The notes: generated by a model not told the origin, from the letters alone. Positions 20,821 to 28,852 are shown, counted from the stretch's first letter. The stretch is 64,000 nt of DNA from Streptomyces sp. I05A-00742 (GCF_013055795.1 NZ_JABETO010000011.1:86119-150118); one strand, 5' to 3'. Translations and numbers: made by a program.

Positions 20821-21036
20821 ATGGCTGACATCGAGGAAGCGCGCAAGACCTTCGCGCAGTTCGACACCGACGGCGACGGGTTCATCACGGCGGCCGAGTA
20901 TCGGAGCGCGATGGCCCGGCTCGGCGACCCGTTCGTCACCGAGCCCGTGGCCCAGGCGGTCATCAACTCCAAGGACGGCAACGGCGACGGCCTGATGTCG
21001 TTCGACGAGTTCTGGGCCGCCCACAGCAAGGCCTGA
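20821..21036 (+). CDS. Small EF-hand calcium-binding protein
   Basis: 71 residues with two EF-hand loops: DTDGDGFITAAE and DGNGDGLMSFDE, both with acidic or Asn residues at positions 1, 3, 5 and Glu at 12. No signal peptide, so cytoplasmic. GGGGAGG lies five bases before the ATG. This is a calerythrin/CabD-like single-pair protein of the kind common in Streptomyces; the target is unknown. Confidence 0.92.
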   Translation: MADIEEARKTFAQFDTDGDGFITAAEYRSAMARLGDPFVTEPVAQAVINSKDGNGDGLMSFDEFWAAHSKA

Positions 21037-21133
21037 TCCGCCGCGCGGGCCGGTGCCCCGGGGGTCGGTGTCCCCGGGCCGGGTGTCCCTGCGGGCCGGT
21101 GTCCCCGGGGGCGGGTCTCCTCCGGGGGACGGG

Positions 21134-21442
21134 TCAGCGCCCGCCCCGCCGCTGGGCGCCGGCCCGGCGCCGCGCGTCGTTGCACAGCAGACAGCGCCCC
21201 CAGCCCGGGGGCAGCGGATCGTGTTTGTCCCCGTACAGCGGGTCCACGGCTCCGCGGGGGTGCACCGAGCACCCCGTCGCGCCGTGCACGGCACCCAGGG
21301 CCCGGGCGGCGTCCAGCGCCCGGCGCAGGGCGTCGACGATCTGCTCGGTCTCCTGGGCGGTGGGCGTGGTCTCCAGGGCGTAGGCGATGTCCGAAGCGGT
21401 GTTGAGCGCGCTGTGGAGTTCGCGCAGGTCTGCGTAACTCAT
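21134..21442 (-). CDS. Small conserved-looking protein of unknown function
   Basis: 102 residues from ATG 21442. Helical N-terminal half (LRELHSALNTASDIAYALETT) and a C-terminal part with three Cys, two in GRCLLCND near the end. The CxxC plus upstream Cys/His (GCSVHPRG) could bind a metal, but no family was recognised. Divergent from cutA with 70 bp between. No strong ribosome site; a longer start at 21514 is possible but would overlap the cutA start. Confidence 0.6.
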   Translation of the reverse strand: MSYADLRELHSALNTASDIAYALETTPTAQETEQIVDALRRALDAARALGAVHGATGCSVHPRGAVDPLYGDKHDPLPPGWGRCLLCNDARRRAGAQRRGGR

Positions 21443-21512
21443 GCCAGGGAGCGTACGCGGACCCACTGACAACGCCGCCCCTGTCCTTTCCGCCCGCGAT
21501 ACGGTCGACGCC

Positions 21513-21866
21513 ATGGACGCGACGACGACCTCCTATCTCGCGGTGATGACCACGGCCCCCGACGAGGAGACCGCCCGGCGGCTCGCCACGGGAGCGATCG
21601 AACTCCGGCTGGCGGCCTGCGCCCAGATCGACGGACCGGTGACCAGCGTCTACCGGTGGCAGGGCGCCGTCGAGACCGACACCGAGTGGCGCGTCCTCTA
21701 CAAGACGACGAGCGCCCGGTACCCGGATCTGGAGTCCCACATCCGCGCCGGGCACCCGTACGACGTCCCCGAGGTGATCGCCACCCCGGTCACCGCGGGC
21801 AGCGACGCCTACCTGGCGTGGCTGCGGTCGGAGACCGGCGGGACCTGCGAGACCGAAGCCTGCTGA
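21513..21866 (+). CDS. cutA: Divalent-cation tolerance protein CutA
   Basis: 117-residue CutA1-family protein, trimeric ferredoxin-like fold by family knowledge. Typical segments: LAACAQIDGPVTSVYRWQG, ETDTEWRVLYKTT and HPYDVPEVIATPV. The ATG at 21513 removes an unrelated N-terminal extension of the open frame. The 3' end overlaps the convergent MFS gene by 58 bp. Linked in some bacteria to copper tolerance, though the true role is unsettled. Confidence 0.93.
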   Translation: MDATTTSYLAVMTTAPDEETARRLATGAIELRLAACAQIDGPVTSVYRWQGAVETDTEWRVLYKTTSARYPDLESHIRAGHPYDVPEVIATPVTAGSDAYLAWLRSETGGTCETEAC

Positions 21867-23301
21867 CCCGCGGCCGGCGCGGCCCCCGCCCCCGCCGGGC
21901 GCCGCAGCAGTACGGCCACGGCGACGGCGAGCGCCCCGAGGACGAAGAGCGCGCCGACGCGGAAGGCGAGCCGGTAACCGTCGGCGAGCGCGGCGGCCGT
22001 ACCACCGCCGTCGTCCAGGAGCGCGGCCGTACGGGAGGTCGCCAGCGTGCTCAGCACCGCCAGCCCGAACGCGGCGCCGACCTGCTGCGCGGTGTTGAAC
22101 AGCCCGGACGCGATCCCCGAGTCGCCGGGCGCGGCGGCGGACATGGCCAGGGTCGCCAGAGCGGTCATGGCCGGGGCGAAGCCGGTGCCGAGCAGCAGCA
22201 GGGCGGGCAGTACGTCGGCGGCGTACGCGCCCCGCGCGGGCACCTCGCCCAGCAGCGCGAGGCCGGCCGCGATCAGCACCAGGCCCGGTATCAGCACCCG
22301 GACGGCGCCGAAGCGGGCGATCAGCCGGGGCGCGGCACCGAGGGACAGCGCGCCGATGACCACCGAGACCGGAAGACGCCGAGACCGGTGTCGACCTGGT
22401 CGAACCGGAGCACCTTCTGCAGGTAGAGCACGGTCAGGAACTGGAAGCCGAACATCCCCGCCACCATCAGGGCCTGGGCGGCCAGCGCCCCCGAGGCCTG
22501 CCGGGACCGCAGGACGCGCAGCGGCAGCAGCGGCTCGGCCGCCGTCGCCTGCCGGGCCACGAACGCGGCGAACAGGGCGAGCGCGCCACCGCCGAACCCG
22601 AGCGTGTGCGCCGACCCCCAGCCGTGGTCCGCCGTGCCGACGATCGCGTAGACCCCCAGCATCAGCGCCGCGGTGACCAGGAGCGCCCCGGCGGCGTCCG
22701 TGCTCCTCCCGAGCCCGGGGCCCCGGTCGTCCCGGAGAACGCGGACGGCGAGGACGGACGCGACGACGCCGACCGGCAGGTTGACGAAGAAGATCCAGTG
22801 CCAGTCGAGGGCCTGCGTCAGCACGCCGCCCGCGAGCAGCCCGATCGAACCGCCGGCGGACTGCACGAAGCTGTACACCCCGATCGCCTTGGCCCGCTCC
22901 TTCGGTTCGGGGAACAGGAAGACGACCATGCCGAGCGTCACCGCCGACGTCACCGCGCCGCCCACCCCTTGGAGGAAGCGCGCGGCCAGCAGCGGACCGG
23001 GCGTCGTGGCCACCCCGCACAGCAGCGAGGCCAGGGTGAACAGGACCAGCCCGGTGACGAACACCCGCTTCCGCCCGACCAGATCGCCCACCCGCCCGGC
23101 GAGCAGCAGCAGGCCCCCGAACGGGACGAGGTAAGCGTTGACCACCCAGGCGAGGCCCGAGGGGGAGTAGCCGAGGTCCGCCTGGATCGACGGGAGGGCC
23201 ACGCTGACGATCGTCCCGTCGAGGATGACCATCAACTGCCCGGCGCAGAGCACCGCGAGGGCAGCCCATCGGGATGCGGTTCTGTCCAGGGATGCTGGCA
23301 T
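21809..23301 (-). pseudogene. DHA2-type MFS drug exporter with a frameshift
   Basis: Multidrug/H+ antiporter of the 14-helix DHA2 type. The 5' part runs in one frame from ATG 23301 (GGAGG upstream) and carries QLMVILDGTIVSVALPSIQ, AGRVGDLVGRKRVFV and WHWIFFVNLPVGV. Near 22375 it breaks after TGLGVF. The homologous continuation (LPVSVVIGALSLGAAPRLIARFG) lies in another frame and runs to a stop at 21809. Restoring one C would give GLGVLPVSVV and one continuous protein of about 497 residues. Either a real null allele or a single-base assembly error. Its 3' end overlaps cutA. Divergent from an HxlR regulator that probably controls it. Confidence 0.88.
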
Positions 23302-23332
23302 GATGGCTCTGACCTCCAAAGGGGCACGACTT

Positions 23333-23356
23333 GTTACAGCAGTCATGATCTGTAAC
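23333..23356. promoter_or_regulatory. Candidate HxlR operator between MFS exporter and regulator
   Basis: Perfect 7-bp inverted repeat GTTACAG / CTGTAAC with a 10-bp spacer (arms 23333-23339 and 23350-23356), the only strong dyad in the 84-bp divergent intergenic region. Size and position suit binding by a dimeric winged-helix protein that represses both genes. The assignment to the adjacent HxlR protein is inference. Confidence 0.7.
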
Positions 23357-23385
23357 CATGAGCGCCTGCGGAAGGAGGCACTTTT

Positions 23386-23817
23386 ATGTCACGCAGTCAC
23401 ACGGATGTGCCCGAGGGGTTTGTCGAGGGGCTCGTCGACGGTGAGGTCGGGGGTGCGACAGGCGGGGCGATCGACGAGGCATGTCCCATCACCGAGGTGC
23501 TCGACCACGTCGCGGGGAAGTGGAGCATCGGCATCCTGGTCGCGGCGGCCCGCGGCCCGATCCGGTTCACGGAGCTGGAACGCACCATTCAGGGCATCAG
23601 CCGCCGCATGCTCACCCTGAACCTCCGCAAGCTCGAACGCGACGGCCTTCTCATCCGCACCGTCCACCCCACCGTCCCGCCCAAGGTCGAGTACAGCCTC
23701 ACGCCCATGGCCCGCGAACTCCACGCCACCCTGGGCGAACTGGTCGGCTGGGCGGAACGGCACCGGTCGTCGATCGCCACGGCACGGGCGGCGTACGACG
23801 CGAAGCCGGCGGCCTGA
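23386..23817 (+). CDS. HxlR-family winged-helix transcriptional regulator
   Basis: 143 residues; ATG preceded by GGAAGGAGG. The HxlR core is clear: ACPITEVLDHVAGKWSIGIL, RFTELERTIQGISRRMLTLNLRKLERDGLL and VEYSLTPMARELHATL. The conserved Cys just before the core (EACPI) is the redox- or electrophile-sensing position in several family members. It is divergent from an MFS exporter with a dyad between, so it probably represses the exporter and itself until an electrophile or drug inactivates it. An N-terminal Gly/Glu-rich extension of about 30 residues is unusual but mild. Confidence 0.92.
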   Translation: MSRSHTDVPEGFVEGLVDGEVGGATGGAIDEACPITEVLDHVAGKWSIGILVAAARGPIRFTELERTIQGISRRMLTLNLRKLERDGLLIRTVHPTVPPKVEYSLTPMARELHATLGELVGWAERHRSSIATARAAYDAKPAA

Positions 23818-23877
23818 GGCGGGGGCGCGCAGGAATTCGGGCGCGCCGGCCCCGGACATCCGTCAAGATCGGTAATC

Positions 23878-24705
23878 GTGACCGAGACCGAGACTGTGAC
23901 CGAGACCGTGACCGACACCCTCGTCCTGCCGCCCCGGCTCACCGCCTCCGCCGAAGCCGTCCGCGACGCCGCCCGGCGGCGCGGGATGCGGACGGAGCAA
24001 CTGCCGGGCTTCACCGTCCCCGCCGGCCTGCGCGCACAGCACCTGCACGCCGGTCCGGGGTTCGCGGACGCCGTGGCGCCGGTGCTCGGCATCGCCCCGC
24101 TGGAGGCCCCGGTGGACTGGCTCGCCCGGCTGCCGCGGGCGTTCACCCGGCGCGAGGTGCTGGCGATGCCGCTCGGCGAGGCCCACGCCCTCCGCCGGCC
24201 CGCCTTCGTCAAGTCCCCGAACGACAAGGGGATACGGGCCATGGTCTACGCCGACGGCTCCCGGCTGCCGGGCCCCGACGCCGTGGACCCGGCGACGCCC
24301 GTCCTGGTGAGCGACGTCGTCGAGTTCACCGTCGAGCACCGGCTGTTCGTCCTGGACGGCGCGGTGCGCGGCGGGAGCCGGTACGGCGAGCGAGGGCGCC
24401 TGGCCCTGGGCCCCCTGGCCCCCGAGGCCGCCCGCTTCGGCGCCGAACTGCTGGCGGCCCACGGGGACACCCTGCCGTCCGCCGTGGTGGTCGACGTCGG
24501 GACCGTCGAAGGACACTGGGCCGTGATCGAGGCCAACGCCGCCTGGGCCAGTGGCCTCTACACCACGGAGCCCGATACGGCCCTGGACGTCGTCCTGCGG
24601 GCCGCGGGGCCGGACGCGGCGGTCGCCGCGCGGGACCGCCCGTTCGTCCGCGGCGGGACGGGAACGCGGCCGGCGGACACCGGCAGTCGAACCGTCACGG
24701 AATGA
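23878..24705 (+). CDS. ATP-grasp domain protein (R2K/DUF4343-like)
   Basis: 275 residues from a GTG. The first 12 residues are a Thr/Glu/Val repeat coded by reiterated GACCGAGACCG-type units. The rest looks like a compact ATP-grasp enzyme: FVKSPNDKGIRAMVY (ATP-binding Lys), VVEFTVEHRLFVLDG (basic residue and adenine loop), VVVDVGTVEGHWAVIEANAAWASGLY (metal-binding Glu/Asn). Ligase chemistry (carboxylate-amine) is expected, but the substrate is unknown. This resembles the small R2K clade of ATP-grasp proteins found in actinomycetes and phages. Stand-alone gene, 60 bp downstream of the HxlR gene on the same strand. Confidence 0.75.
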   Translation: MTETETVTETVTDTLVLPPRLTASAEAVRDAARRRGMRTEQLPGFTVPAGLRAQHLHAGPGFADAVAPVLGIAPLEAPVDWLARLPRAFTRREVLAMPLGEAHALRRPAFVKSPNDKGIRAMVYADGSRLPGPDAVDPATPVLVSDVVEFTVEHRLFVLDGAVRGGSRYGERGRLALGPLAPEAARFGAELLAAHGDTLPSAVVVDVGTVEGHWAVIEANAAWASGLYTTEPDTALDVVLRAAGPDAAVAARDRPFVRGGTGTRPADTGSRTVTE

Positions 24706-25016
24706 GGACGCCTGAGGGGACGCGTCGCGCCACGGGCCCGCGGGGCCGCTGCGGCCTGTGTGGTGCCAGTCGTCCGACGACTCCCCTCCTGTGGTCGTCG
24801 GTCGAGTGACGCGTGGGAATGCGAGCCGGACCCCCGTACCCGCTCGCGCTCCGGTCCGCGTGGCCCGGCCGGCTGCCGGTGAGGCCGGCAAGCGGCTGTT
24901 CCGGGCTCCGAGGCCCCGCGGTCCGTCTCAGAATGCCGACGTCCGGACGGCTCCGCACAGGACCGAACGTGCCACCTCCGGCACACGACGTGCCAACGTC
25001 ACGGAAAATGGGTGGC
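24706..25016. other. Intergenic region upstream of AraC regulator
   Basis: 310 bp; no gene, no strong hairpin or repeat seen beyond short GC palindromes near 24740. It presumably carries the promoter of the AraC-type gene. Confidence 0.4.
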
Positions 25017-26048
25017 ATGGCAGAAGCGCTGACGACCGGGACCCCCGGTGAGCTGGACTCCATCGTCCTGTCCAAGTTCCTCCTCACCGCGGCGGCGGCG
25101 AACGGCGCCGACCCGGACCGGATCGCCCGCGCGGCCGGGGTGCCCGACTGGGCCCTGGCCGAGGACGAGGTGACCATCCCGGCCCGGTGCACCATGCACG
25201 TCTGGGAACTGGTGGAACACGCCCTGGACACCCCGGACTCCCCGGTGTCCATCGCCGGCTGGTACAGCCTGGGCGCCCTCGGGCTCTTCGACTACCTCTT
25301 CGCCAACGCGCCGACGCTCGGCGCCGCGCTGGAGAGCAGCACCCGGTACCTGCACTTCATCACGACCAACGGCCGCTTCGCGCTGAGCTCGCAGGACGAG
25401 CGGGAGACCACCTACTCCTTCCACTACGTGGAGGGGGAGACCCGCCAGGTCGAGCTCGCCGAACAGTTCGCCCTGGCGGTGCTGTGCGCCCGCTCGCGGG
25501 GTGTCACCGGTACGCCCGTGCACCCGCTGCACGTCGGCTTCTCCCAGTCCGCGCCGCCCCGGCACGCCACGCTGGCCGAGGCCCTCGCCGCCGAGCGCGG
25601 CATCGACTTCGACCAGGCCCGCGCCACGGTCACCTTCCGCACCGCCGACCTCGCCCAGCCGGTTCTCGGCGCCGACCCCCGGCTGGGCGCCATCCTGGGC
25701 CGCTACGCCGACACCCTGCCCCCGCCGCCGCCCGCCGACTGGCGCGACCAGTTCCGGCAGGCCCTCGACCTCTGCCTCATCGAGGGCACCCCCGCCCTCG
25801 ACCACGTCGCCCGGCAGCTGATGACCAGCCGCCGCACCCTCCAACGCCGGCTCGCCGAGTCCGGCACCACCTGGCGCGCCGAACTCGACGACGCCCGCCG
25901 CCGCCAGGCCGAACTCGCCCGCCGCACCGGCCGCCCCGGCACCGCCGTCCTCGCCGACCGCCTCGGCTACTCCGACCCCCGCTCGCTGCGCCGCGCGGTC
26001 CGGCGCTGGTCGGCGGCGGAGGGGGCGGGGGAGGAGAGCGCGGGCTGA
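25017..26048 (+). CDS. AraC-family transcriptional regulator
   Basis: About 343 residues. The N-terminal part (about 10-200) matches the Arabinose_bd sensor domain of ArgR/OruR-like AraC proteins (IARAAGVPDWALAEDEVTIP, YSLGALGLFDYLFANAPTLGAAL). The C-terminal part carries two HTH motifs (LDHVARQLMTSRRTLQRRLA and AVLADRLGYSDPRSLRRAVR). Starts at ATG 25017 or 25008; the wider open frame upstream is GC-rich extension. It ends two bases before the stop of a convergent small gene. The ligand is unknown. Confidence 0.9.
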   Translation: MAEALTTGTPGELDSIVLSKFLLTAAAANGADPDRIARAAGVPDWALAEDEVTIPARCTMHVWELVEHALDTPDSPVSIAGWYSLGALGLFDYLFANAPTLGAALESSTRYLHFITTNGRFALSSQDERETTYSFHYVEGETRQVELAEQFALAVLCARSRGVTGTPVHPLHVGFSQSAPPRHATLAEALAAERGIDFDQARATVTFRTADLAQPVLGADPRLGAILGRYADTLPPPPPADWRDQFRQALDLCLIEGTPALDHVARQLMTSRRTLQRRLAESGTTWRAELDDARRRQAELARRTGRPGTAVLADRLGYSDPRSLRRAVRRWSAAEGAGEESAG

Positions 26049-26049
26049 C

Positions 26050-26208
26050 TCACACCCCGGCCCCGAGGGCCGCGTCGACCCCCGCCGCCCGCAGCCTCCG
26101 CGCCAGCCACTCGGCCTCGGTCGGAGTCACCGGGTAGGTGCCGGCGAGGACCTGCTCCAACACACCCCTGACCGCGGCCAGTCCGAGACCGAGCCCGGCC
26201 CGCAGCAC
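26050..26208 (-). CDS. Small uncharacterised protein, 52 residues, coupled to upstream membrane peptide
   Basis: GTG start at 26208, three bases after the stop of the gene at 26212-26385, giving tight translational coupling. The product contains VRGVLEQVLAGTYPV followed by TPTEAEWLARRLRAAGVDAALG. The spacing of Leu, Ala and Val suggests an amphipathic helix pair. No family recognised. Codon third positions are strongly G/C as in real genes here. Could be part of a prophage remnant or a two-peptide unit. Confidence 0.5.
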   Translation of the reverse strand: MLRAGLGLGLAAVRGVLEQVLAGTYPVTPTEAEWLARRLRAAGVDAALGAGV

Positions 26209-26211
26209 GCG

Positions 26212-26385
26212 TCACCGCTTGCCGAAGTCGACGATGTAGGCGACCGCGAGCGCAAGGCCCAACACCCCGATGCCCAGCGCCGACAGGACGTTGAGCACCC
26301 CCGCGCCCGACGTGACGGCGCGGACCGTTCCCCCGAACCCGCCGGCGGCGGCCAACACCCCGAGGAAGAGCGTCCGGAACGACAT
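26212..26385 (-). CDS. Small membrane protein, 57 residues
   Basis: ATG at 26385, GGGA upstream. The sequence begins MSFRTLFLGVLAAAGGFGG and ends LGIGVLGLALAVAYIVDFGKR: two hydrophobic segments around a polar turn, a helical-hairpin topology. Followed after three bases by another tiny gene. No family recognised; holin-like or accessory peptides are conceivable but unsupported. Confidence 0.5.
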   Translation of the reverse strand: MSFRTLFLGVLAAAGGFGGTVRAVTSGAGVLNVLSALGIGVLGLALAVAYIVDFGKR

Positions 26386-26643
26386 GTTCCCGGCGCGCCG
26401 TGACCTGCCGGGGACCGGCCTTCCTGACCTCCTGCTGTTCGGCACGTCGCCGCCGCCTTCCTTACTCGGGTCTCCGCCGAACGGTATCCCACCAACCCAT
26501 AGCGTTCCTTTTTGAATTCGGAATAGCGAGTACCGTTTCGCCGTGACGTGTCGGAAGTTTCCGCCTTTCTGAATTCGATGCCACTCCGAGTGATCTACTC
26601 GGTGCTCATTGATGATTGATTGAACCGGACCGGGTTGCCTACT
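26386..26643. other. AT-richer divergent intergenic region
   Basis: Between the small membrane-protein gene (minus) and the ricin-like gene (plus). From about 26500 the composition drops clearly in GC relative to the rest of the window and contains GAATTC-flanked near-repeats (TTTTTGAATTCGGAAT at 26510 and TTTCTGAATTCGATG at 26563). It should hold both promoters. Confidence 0.5.
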
Positions 26644-26690
26644 CTGACGGCTCGTCAGTAGGTGAATTACTTGAAACCTACTTGAAACCT
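26644..26690 (+). promoter_or_regulatory. Dyad plus two tandem direct repeats upstream of the ricin-like gene
   Basis: A 6-bp perfect dyad CTGACG/CGTCAG with a 3-bp spacer (26644-26658) is followed by two back-to-back copies of ACTTGAAACCT (26669-26679 and 26680-26690), ending 17 bp before the start codon. Likely regulator binding sites or leader elements; the regulator is unknown. Confidence 0.55.
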
Positions 26691-26707
26691 TGGGAAAGGA
26701 CAGTCTC

Positions 26708-27163
26708 ATGAAAAGAGCAAAGATGGCTCGCCTTGCCGTGACCGCCGCGGCCGTCGCGTCCGTCGGCATCGCGACCGCCACCCCGGCGTCCGCCAATGGG
26801 GGCGTCAACTGGGTGGCGAAGCAGCTCGGTACGTGCCTCAGCTGGGATTCGGACAATTACGCCACCACCGAAAAATGCACTGACGCATACAATTGGGATG
26901 AAGCGCGACTCCGGAACGGCTCCTACGAACTGACCGCCTTCAAGAACGGCAGTTGGTGCCTCGACGGCAACGGCGTGGGCCGCCGCGCCTACCTCGGGCG
27001 GTGCGCCTTCAACCACGACAACCCGTACCAGCAGTGGTACGAGACGAAGACGTCAAGGGGCTGGGTGCTCAAGAACGCCGCCACGGGAGAATGCCTCGGG
27101 GCTCTCACCCGGTACAACGTCCGGGCCATCAGCTGTGGCGATTCCGCCACCTATTGGGACTGA
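26708..27163 (+). CDS. Secreted ricin-B-like (beta-trefoil) protein
   Basis: 151 residues: a Sec signal peptide (KRAKMARLAVTAAAVASVG, cleavage near ASAN) and a mature part of about 120 residues with three Cys-containing repeats (GTCLSWDSDNYATTEKC, SWCLDGNGVGRRAYLGRC, GECLGALTRYNVRAISC). Each has the C-L-D/G...C spacing of ricin B-type beta-trefoils, including QQWYE. The fold is inferred, not demonstrated. GC is lower than in neighbours, which suggests acquisition. ATG 26708 chosen; an open frame runs 18 bases further up. Confidence 0.72.
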   Translation: MKRAKMARLAVTAAAVASVGIATATPASANGGVNWVAKQLGTCLSWDSDNYATTEKCTDAYNWDEARLRNGSYELTAFKNGSWCLDGNGVGRRAYLGRCAFNHDNPYQQWYETKTSRGWVLKNAATGECLGALTRYNVRAISCGDSATYWD

Positions 27164-27235
27164 TCGATTGCGTACGCCCGGTCGGCACCCAGGGAGGGAG
27201 AGGCCGGCCGGGCGGCCGCTTATGACTACTGACGC

Positions 27236-27631
27236 TCAGCCGACGACAGACTTCTCGATCGCCTCGAAGATGTCGGCGTCCGTCTCGCGCTGCCATGCGG
27301 GCAGCTCCGGCCAGTCCGCTACATAACCCGGCTTGGGCTCCGCGAAGTGCTTGTACATCTGCGCCGTCCAGCAAATGGCCACGAACCGGCCCTTCTGCTC
27401 GCGCGTCAGCCGCGCGGCATGCCCGTCGCTGACCGAGAGGAACTGGCGTACCTGCTCGTACACGGCTCCCGCTGCTGCCCGCTCCCAGTCCGGTGTTTCC
27501 TCCCACGGGGTGACATAACCGGCCTTGGGCTCCCCGGGATAGTGCGCGCGCACTCCGGCGATCCACGTCTCACGGAACAGCCGGGCGCCTTCGTTCTCCG
27601 ACAAGCGAATTCCTTTCATCGTCGTGGTCAC
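27236..27631 (-). CDS. Uncharacterised protein with two internal repeats
   Basis: 131 residues. It contains a twice-repeated module: HYPGEPKAGYVTPWEETPDW and HFAEPKPGYVADWPELPAWQ, each followed by an acidic amphipathic helix (AVYEQVRQFL, DIFEAIEKSV). No enzyme motif or signal peptide. The start lies 13 bp after the stop of the TPR-like gene, so the two are probably cotranscribed and may function together. Family not recognised; W-x-x-x-P-x-W repeats may be protein-interaction modules. Confidence 0.75.
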   Translation of the reverse strand: MTTTMKGIRLSENEGARLFRETWIAGVRAHYPGEPKAGYVTPWEETPDWERAAAGAVYEQVRQFLSVSDGHAARLTREQKGRFVAICWTAQMYKHFAEPKPGYVADWPELPAWQRETDADIFEAIEKSVVG

Positions 27632-27644
27632 GAATTCGAGGCGC

Positions 27645-28721
27645 TCACGTTCCGGTGAGCGCGGGGGCGAGCCCGCGGGCCCGCTCGTGGAGTTCCTTCG
27701 CCGCCGCGTTCCTCAGATGCGGGCGGATGCGGGCGCTCATGACGCGAACGCGGGTGTCCGCCCGGCCGGAGTGGACGTCGGGGTAGTCGTCGAGGGCGAG
27801 GTGCCACGTCCGGCAGGCCTCCTCCAAGTGACCGATGTCCAACTGCCGCTCGGCCAGCGTGCACCGATGCCGGACCCGTGCCCGCCGGTACACCCTCTGC
27901 CGGACGCGGTCCGACTCCTTCAGCACGCCGACCGATCCGGCGACGTCCCGCAACTCGTAGCGGACCTGGCTCACGTGGTACAGCAGGGACGAGGGATCGT
28001 ACGAACCGAACGCCCTGGCCCGGGACTCGGCCTTCTCCATCGCCGCCTCCGCCTCCCGGATGTACATCAGCGCATTCGCCCGCTCCCCGGTCCGGGCCGC
28101 CGCATGGGCCTGCTGCCCCGCCAGGAACGCGCGCATCCGCGGCCCGGCCTGCGGCGACGCGGCCGCGGCGGCGTCGGCCAGGCGCAGGGCTTCACGACCG
28201 TGCCCGAGGTCCACCGCCTGGACGCTCATGCCCCGCAACGTCGTGCAGTAGGTGAGATGGTCACCCGCCGCCCCGGCCAGCTCCAGGGCCTTCACGTAGT
28301 AGCGCTGGGCCAGGCCGTGGAAGCCCTCGTCCACCGCCATGTAGCCGGTGAGGTAACAGAGGTCCGCAGCGGCGGACATCATCGCCCGGCGCACGGGCGT
28401 GGGCGCGTCCGCGCGGAGGTAGGGGGCAACGGTGTTGACGAGGAACGTGGCCGCCATCGGACGCGCATGCCGCCCGCCGAACCGGTCGTCCAGCTCCGAT
28501 ATCCGTTCGGTCATGGCGGACACCATGTCGACATCCGCCATGCCGTAGCGGTGCGCCCTTCCGCGCTGAACCGCTTCCATGCGCCCGACCACGTCCTGCC
28601 AGTGCGGAACAGTCAGCGCGACGGAGAACAGGCCGGCTCCGAGGACGCCGCGTCGCGAGGGCACCGGCCGGTACGGCCTGGGCAGATCCGCGTCACCGCC
28701 TGACGATTGCACGACACTCAC
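27645..28721 (-). CDS. TPR-like protein without an HTH (regulator relative)
   Basis: 358 residues. After RRGVLGAGLFSVALTVPHWQD it is all helical with TPR-like segments (AMMSAAADLCYLTGYMAVDEG, GLAQRYYVKALELAGAAGDH, ALRLADAAAAASPQAGPRMR, CRTWHLALDDYP). This matches the C-terminal half of actinobacterial XRE/TPR regulators, but the N-terminal HTH is absent. It is divergent from a gene that does have the HTH, so the two may interact. GTG start at 28721; upstream region 28722-28852 is shared. Confidence 0.78.
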   Translation of the reverse strand: MSVVQSSGGDADLPRPYRPVPSRRGVLGAGLFSVALTVPHWQDVVGRMEAVQRGRAHRYGMADVDMVSAMTERISELDDRFGGRHARPMAATFLVNTVAPYLRADAPTPVRRAMMSAAADLCYLTGYMAVDEGFHGLAQRYYVKALELAGAAGDHLTYCTTLRGMSVQAVDLGHGREALRLADAAAAASPQAGPRMRAFLAGQQAHAAARTGERANALMYIREAEAAMEKAESRARAFGSYDPSSLLYHVSQVRYELRDVAGSVGVLKESDRVRQRVYRRARVRHRCTLAERQLDIGHLEEACRTWHLALDDYPDVHSGRADTRVRVMSARIRPHLRNAAAKELHERARGLAPALTGT

Positions 28722-28852
28722 GCTCCCGGGGAACGAGGTGGAGTCGGTCGGGGCTCACAAGGACCTGGTACAGGCTGACGGAACGGCCCTCGGCGACCAC
28801 CCCGTACCATCGGAGTCTAAGTCACCGGAACCCAGGACCTCTTGAGGTGACC

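Noticed and set aside
21441-21512. Longer CutA start at 21441
   Set aside because: The extra residues are unlike CutA, overlap the start of the divergent gene and lack a ribosome site; ATG 21513 gives the normal length.
23302-23346. Longer N-terminus for the MFS exporter (from 23346 or 23359)
   Set aside because: Would run through the divergent promoter and dyad; ATG 23301 has GGAGG upstream and begins just before the first membrane helix.
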